From assembly GCA_933207985.1 (NCBI GenBank), contig OW240913.1, positions 326,811,774 through 326,875,773 on the forward strand: a stretch of 64,000 nt of DNA, written 5' to 3'. A program made the translations under genes and the position numbers. Shown here piece by piece: positions 59,156 to 64,000 of this stretch; positions within the stretch are counted from its first letter, which is position 1, and every line of letters begins with the position of its first letter. This DNA comes from Pelobates cultripes. Taxonomy: Eukaryota > Chordata > Amphibia > Anura > Pelobatidae. Below the pieces are notes generated by a model that saw nothing but the letters and a program-made list of their open reading frames with translations, was not told where the DNA came from and made no database searches.

Positions 59156-59641
59156 TTAAAGGACCACTTTAGTGTCATGAAAACAAAGCGGTTTTCCTGA
59201 CACTAATGTGCCCTGAAGGGTCCCCCTCCCGTGGCGCTGAAGTCTTTGAACCCCTTCAGCAACTTAACTTAATACAGCTCCGGGCTCCCTCTGCGCTGGT
59301 GACCGCCCTCCCCCACCCCGCCATGTCAGATCTCTGCCAACGGCAGCGGAGCCGAATGCGCATGTGCCGCGCATTCAAGCTCTCAATAGGAAAGCATTTC
59401 TCAATGCTTTCCTATGGACACTCTGCACGATGGAGGCATAATATGCCTCCAGCATCACAGATGTGCTTCTAGTGGCTGTCCGGAAGACAGCCACTAGAGG
59501 CTGGCTTAACCCTGCAATGTAAACATAGCAGTTTCTCTGAAACTGCTATGTTTGCATCTGAAGGGTTAAAACCTGAGGGACCTGGCACCCAGACCACTTC
59601 ATTAAGCTGAAGTGGTCTGGGTAACTATAGTGTCCCTTTAA
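59156..59641. mobile_element. T2/Kolobok-type MITE, full-length allele (copy B)
   Basis: 486 bp versus 401 bp in copy A. It retains the GC-rich core with CGCATGTGCCGCGCATTC and the AGGAAAGCATTTCTCAATGC hairpin, showing that the copy A allele is the deleted one. Confidence 0.85.
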
Positions 59642-60569
59642 TGGAAATATCCACATTAAAGTGGGTCTGTCATAGAGACTGTCTTAGAATTTCACTGAAA
59701 TAACAACCCAGTCCAAAGATGATCATAAGACAAATTAGGGACTGCTTTGTTTTATGGTAAATTCCCACTTTGGCAAAATTTTATAAAATACGGAGATACT
59801 GCCATCAAGTTTTGTCACTTGCCACAGCTGTCGCTAGCAACAACTATGTGAAAAGGGCATGATCTCTCTTGTTGTGAGATAATATCAAAGGAGGATCCCA
59901 TGGTCGCATAGGATCCTCCATAGACTTCAGTATTGTATGTTCAGTGTGGTGTCCGGAGCTGAAGTTAGATGGTGGCACATGTTGTGGCAGCATCAGTTAA
60001 GGATAACTCTATGTTGTACTTCCTGGGCCAACACACACTGATTGGCGATGCCACCATTGCGTAAATTTGTATAATATGCAAAAATGACAGAAAATCACAG
60101 TCACTTAGTGGAGTGGTTTGATATAGGCCGTCCTTTTGTTGGTGGGAGAGCTCTGGTTTTTGTCATATTGCTCCATAAAACTCCACAATCAATGAAAAGT
60201 GTCCAAGGAATTTTTACACCACAATCTCTACAATGAACTGTAGGGGTTATGGCACTTAGTGCACCTTTAAATTTGAAAAACCTTTTTAGATTATCACAAG
60301 TGTTCCCCCTGCTGAGATCCTTGTGATATATATGAGCCTTTTATTTGATATATTGGCTATCATCCTAAGTGGTACGTAATTGGCCCAGTATCATGTATTT
60401 GGTATAGCGATACTAATGAGGATACTTTTAATGCTGGTATTTTTTTTTCAATATTTTAAATATTGTCCTATGAAAAGCTGGTGTGGAGATACTGAGTGCA
60501 AGATTGTGATTGAAATTGTATATCATAAATATTATTTTTGTGGTTTTTTTTTTTTTGTCCTCTCTGTAG

Positions 60570-60826
60570 ATTCCGATATTGAAGACAATACCATCTCGGA
60601 CAGTGATGACGCAGACTCTGAGGATGAGACTGAGTTGGCAAAAGATGAAAGTGAAAATGAAGACTTGTCAGAAGAGGACCCAAACAAGGGCTGGGCTGAA
60701 GCTATGGCCAAAATCCTCAAGAAGAAAGTCTCGGCAGATAAGTCCAGTGCAATATTGGTCAAAAGCAAGGCAGTAGAGAAAGAGAAGGAAAAAGAAAATC
60801 TAGAAAGGCTGGAAAAAAAGAAACAG
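60570..60826 (+). CDS. rrp15: rrp15 coding exon 2 (copy B)
   Basis: 257 nt with acceptor CTCTCTGTAG and donor GTGTGTTT, encoding the same residues 14-99 as 20442-20698 with no difference seen in any base. The T-tract just upstream differs (GTGG then a T-run in B; GTG and a longer T-run in A). Exons 3 and 4 of this copy would lie beyond 64000. Confidence 0.95.
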
Positions 60827-61390
60827 GTGTGTTTCACTGGCAGTTATTGGGAGAGTTACTGTGCTGGCTTCCTCTTCAAAAGGCTGAGCAGCAACCTTTC
60901 ATTTAAGCCTTGGGTTGCTGGGAAATGGCACAGCAGTGGAATTTTTTGTAATCAAAGCCAAAAATGTGATTTTGATATAAAGGAAAAATACATTTGGTGG
61001 TAGTCTGCAATAAGTGCAATCTACTAGATCAAACGAAACCTGTCTAACCACATTTGTGGCCAATAAAATCAGAAGGTTGGCCTTGAGGTGGTAAAAAGCT
61101 GAAACAGGACTAACATTTGTTACCAAAAGTTTTTATCTTTTTATAAAGATTTGTGTGCAGAATGATCTCCATCAGTCTGACATTTGGCTTGATTGCCTTG
61201 TAAATTTATGTAGGATAGTATAGTTTAATATATGTTTTGTTATTAAAGAGTATTATTAATAAACAGTAGGATGCAATGAAACACGTAAAGAGCAGCAAAC
61301 AGGCAATTATCAATACAAAAATGTTGGGGTTTTTTTTTTGTGGCAATTATCAATATTTTAACTCCATGACAAAATTAGGATGTTCTATAC

Positions 61391-62053
61391 CAGCGTTTCC
61401 CAATTGGGGTTTCACCGTAATTTCGGGATACAAAATGGCCGCGGGCGTCGAGGGAGCACTCTCCCCTGCTCAGCTCTCGCGCAGCAGTGATGCCGGAGCA
61501 GGAATATGAAGTTACTCCGGCATCACTAAGAGGCACGCAAGGGAGCTGAGCAGGAAGATCACTGCTCCCTCGCCGCCCGCACGCCGGCTTCTCAGCCCAG
61601 CAGCCCACTGGTCCCCAGGGAAATAGGGACTCCATGCCAGCACTACGAAAGGTAGGGAGGCTGGGTGGAGTGAAATTTTAAAAAATAAATACATTGTGTG
61701 TGTGTCAAGGAGTTTGTATTATGTGTGCTTGTCAGTGAGTGTATGTATGTCAGTGTGTATCTGAGTGTGTGTATATCAGTGTGTTTGTATGTGCCCATGT
61801 GTGTATCTGTGGGTGCAAGTGTGTGTATATGTATGTCAATGTGTGTATCTGAGTGTGTATTTGTGAGTCAAGATGGTGTATGTGTTACTGTGTGTCAAGG
61901 TGTGCCAGTGTGTGTATCTGTGTGTCAGATACATACAAACACATACACACTGGCATATACATACACAGATACACACCGACATGGGCGTGGGTCCACGATA
62001 TTGATACACTATGTCAAAGGGTTTCTATGGGAAAAATTAATTGGGAACCCCTG
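61391..62053. mobile_element. hAT non-autonomous element with 8-bp TSD (copy B)
   Basis: Same termini and TTCTATAC target duplications (61383-61390 and 62054-62061) as copy A. It carries an extra GTGTATGTATGTCA unit and lacks one TGTGTATC unit in the internal TG array, an allele-type length change. Confidence 0.9.
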
Positions 62054-62256
62054 TTCTATACCATCCAAAAATGAGTGGCCTTTAACACCATTAAGATGCC
62101 ATGGAATGTCCTGCAATTTTGGTGTGAGCAGGCTTAAATCCCTGCTCACATTGCAAAGCCCCAGATGTCAAGCGATACCTAGGATTCCCCTCAGTCAGGT
62201 GGAATCCTGACTGACCGGTTTTATGCAACACTTAAAGTGAGTACTGCATATTGCTG

Positions 62257-62463
62257 TTTATAGGGATTCTCCAGTGCCAGGAAAACCTATTCGTTTTCCT
62301 GGCACTGCAGGACCCTGTAGTGGAGGACTTAACCCTGCAATGTAAATATTGCAGTTTATGAAAACTGCAATAATTACACTTGCAGGTTTAAGGGTAGTGG
62401 GAGTTGGCACCCAGACGACTCCAATGGGCAGAAGTGGTCTGGGTTCCTGGAGTATGCCTTTAA
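62257..62463. mobile_element. Diverged T2-type MITE (copy B)
   Basis: Counterpart of 22203-22409, with one difference in the inner hairpin (AAAACTGCAATAATT for AAAATGCAATAATT). Confidence 0.65.
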
Positions 62464-64000
62464 ATCAGCAAAATCACTGTGGCTGAGTGATCACTCTTAG
62501 CCGTGGTGTTTCTCAGTTTGTTCCTAAACAGTGGGAGAGCCTCATGGTCTCTGCATCCTCCCCTGTCAGTGATCATTGCTGGCCTTTGCCAGCTGCTCGG
62601 CTCCAAGCACTGTGATATCGGCAGGAGCTGCATTATGAGAGGGAGATTTCCCTCTCAAGCTGCAATTACAAGTAGGGAACACTCACAGGGCGCTCTACGG
62701 TGTGATCAGGCATAGTTCTTTCTGATGTCAGTACAGGCTTGGCCAAAGGGAATCCCTCTTTTTCTTTAGTTGCACTTGGTGTGTAAAACATATTAAAAGC
62801 AAAAGTTTGAAAACATGTTTTTGTTCCCTTAATTTTTGTAAAACATTTTATTTATACTTAAAGGAACACTATATTGTTGGGAATACAAACATGTATTCCT
62901 AACATTAGTTACCTGGTCCCCATCCAAGTGCATTAAAAGGTATTTAAACTTACCTTTCCTCCATTGCTGCACTGGTCTTGTCGCGGCTGGACATGCCTCC
63001 ATGGCTGAAATCCTCAATCTTGGTAATCTCTGCCAAACTAATGCTTTGCCCACATATTGGGAGGCTATTGCTCATGCTATTCTCAGAAAAGGCCTTGTTT
63101 ACATTGATAGGGATAAGCCTATTGATTCGAGAACCACTATATTAAGCTCTCATGCCTCAGTGAAATTGTTTAAGGGACTGCTGTCCCAGGGAGCAATCTT
63201 ACCTTAGGGCATGGAACCAATGTTGGGTCCTTGGGCATATGTCCACATAGGAGCTTTACTGTAGGTGCCTCATGACTTACGATATTGATCAGACATCTAA
63301 AACTGAGAACTGGGCTAAACTGAAGTGGTCAGTGACTAGCAGTTGTAAGTAAGAGTACTGCGAGTGTTACTGGCACCAAAGGCTACAATTTTTATCAGTG
63401 CGGCCCATCAGAGTCAAGGAAGGAAGTGCAAAAGTGTGTCCGAGGGCCCAACTTTGGTGTTAAACCGTCCAAAAACCATTTAACACCTTGACGTAAGATA
63501 GCACCCAGAGATACGAGCCCATAGAACAACTTCATTGACGTGTTGGTTTGAGGGAGGAAAGTATCTTTAAATGTTAATGCTTACCTGAAGCTGACCTTGT
63601 CGAGCAAACATTTTGCAGTTGACCAGTCCATTTTAGGATTTTAAGTATGAAAATCAAAAGCATTTTATTGTGAGGTCAACATTATGTGGTTAAAACGTAG
63701 TGTTTTCTTGAAACGAAGCCAGCTTTTGGTCATTAATTCATGGCACGTCTGCCCGGCATTATAAAGGTAACATTAATGAAAGAGTGTTTTGATGCTGTGC
63801 AGCTGCATTATAAGATTACCATGAGTTGAAAGCTATTAAAAAACAAGGCCTTAATGAAACTGGTAATTTTTTCCTAGAGAAAACATTTTGCTGTTGAGCC
63901 ATAGGATAAGAGGGACATTACTTCAGACTTTCTGTTGGTAAGGTGGAGGGGGGAAGGTTAATGTTCTAGAAAAATAGGTTCATATTTAATAAATTACCTT

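Larger units (their letters stand above)
49752..60569 (+). other. rrp15: rrp15 intron 1 (copy B)
   Basis: About 10.8 kb with the same MITE and repeat order as copy A, including the dispersed repeat at 54759-55177, the minisatellite at about 53212-53392 and the T2-like MITE at about 52194-52569. Differences are small indels, mostly in T or AT runs (for example 52795, 55563, 57715). Confidence 0.7.
40910..64000 (+). repeat. Copy B of the direct duplication
   Basis: Collinear with 171 to about 23985. It lacks the solo LTR and the 76-bp MITE of copy A, has 357 bp absent from A (43947-44303), a one-base frameshift in the L1-like fragment, different minisatellite alleles and a roughly 50-bp deletion near 63990. 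The rrp15 exon 1 and exon 2 coding sequences are unchanged. It runs off the window end. Confidence 0.95.
60827..64000 (+). other. rrp15: rrp15 intron 2, partial (copy B)
   Basis: Contains the empty TTAA site for the 76-bp MITE (near 61227), a hAT element, a diverged T2 MITE and a truncated T2-like MITE (from about 62859). Ends with a deletion relative to copy A just before 64000. No further exon seen. Confidence 0.8.

Overview
The window looks like a piece of an anuran (frog) nuclear genome. It is AT-rich, intron-dominated and packed with TTAA-flanked T2/Kolobok-type MITEs (TIR TTAAAGG...), hAT elements with exact 8-bp target duplications, a Tc1-like element, a tRNA-derived SINE, an LTR and many minisatellites. 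The species cannot be named from this sequence. There is no prokaryotic, viral or CRISPR content.

Only one protein-coding gene is supported: rrp15, a nucleolar 60S-subunit biogenesis factor, on the + strand. Four consecutive coding exons of the first copy can be assembled with correct splice sites and phases: exon 1 at 9622-9661 (too short for a simple ORF scan), exon 2 at 20442-20698, exon 3 at 25961-26058 and exon 4 at 28940-29138. Together they encode 198 residues ending in phase 0. The C-terminal exon, about 80 residues in the human protein, was not found. A CpG-rich segment with YY1-like and ETS-like motifs just upstream of 9622 is the likely promoter/5'UTR.

The dominant structural fact is a direct, near-identical repeat of more than 23 kb. 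Positions 171 to about 23,985 (copy A) recur at 40,910 to the window end (copy B), offset 40.0-40.7 kb. Both copies carry the rrp15 promoter, exon 1 and exon 2, with identical coding sequence. They differ by scattered SNPs, VNTR lengths and clean TE presence/absence: a 1,025-bp solo LTR and a 76-bp MITE only in A, and a 357-bp segment only in B. A 100-N gap (32,024-32,123) lies between the copies. The simplest reading is two uncollapsed haplotypes placed in tandem by the assembler. A real recent tandem duplication is the alternative.

Layout: 1-170 unique flank; 171-9,480 copy-A upstream region (palindromic MITE, L1-like ORF1 relic, solo LTR, hAT with AC-rich array, polypurine minisatellite, CGAA-rich doublet); 9,480-29,138 rrp15 A exons 1-4 and introns; 29,139-32,023 presumed intron 4, ending in one arm of an inverted repeat at the gap; 32,124-40,909 accessory DNA (minisatellites, two array-bearing hAT elements, a Harbinger-like palindrome, a Tc1-like relic with a nested T2 MITE); 40,910-64,000 copy B up to rrp15 intron 2. 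Almost every long open frame outside rrp15 is a translation of simple or tandem repeats.
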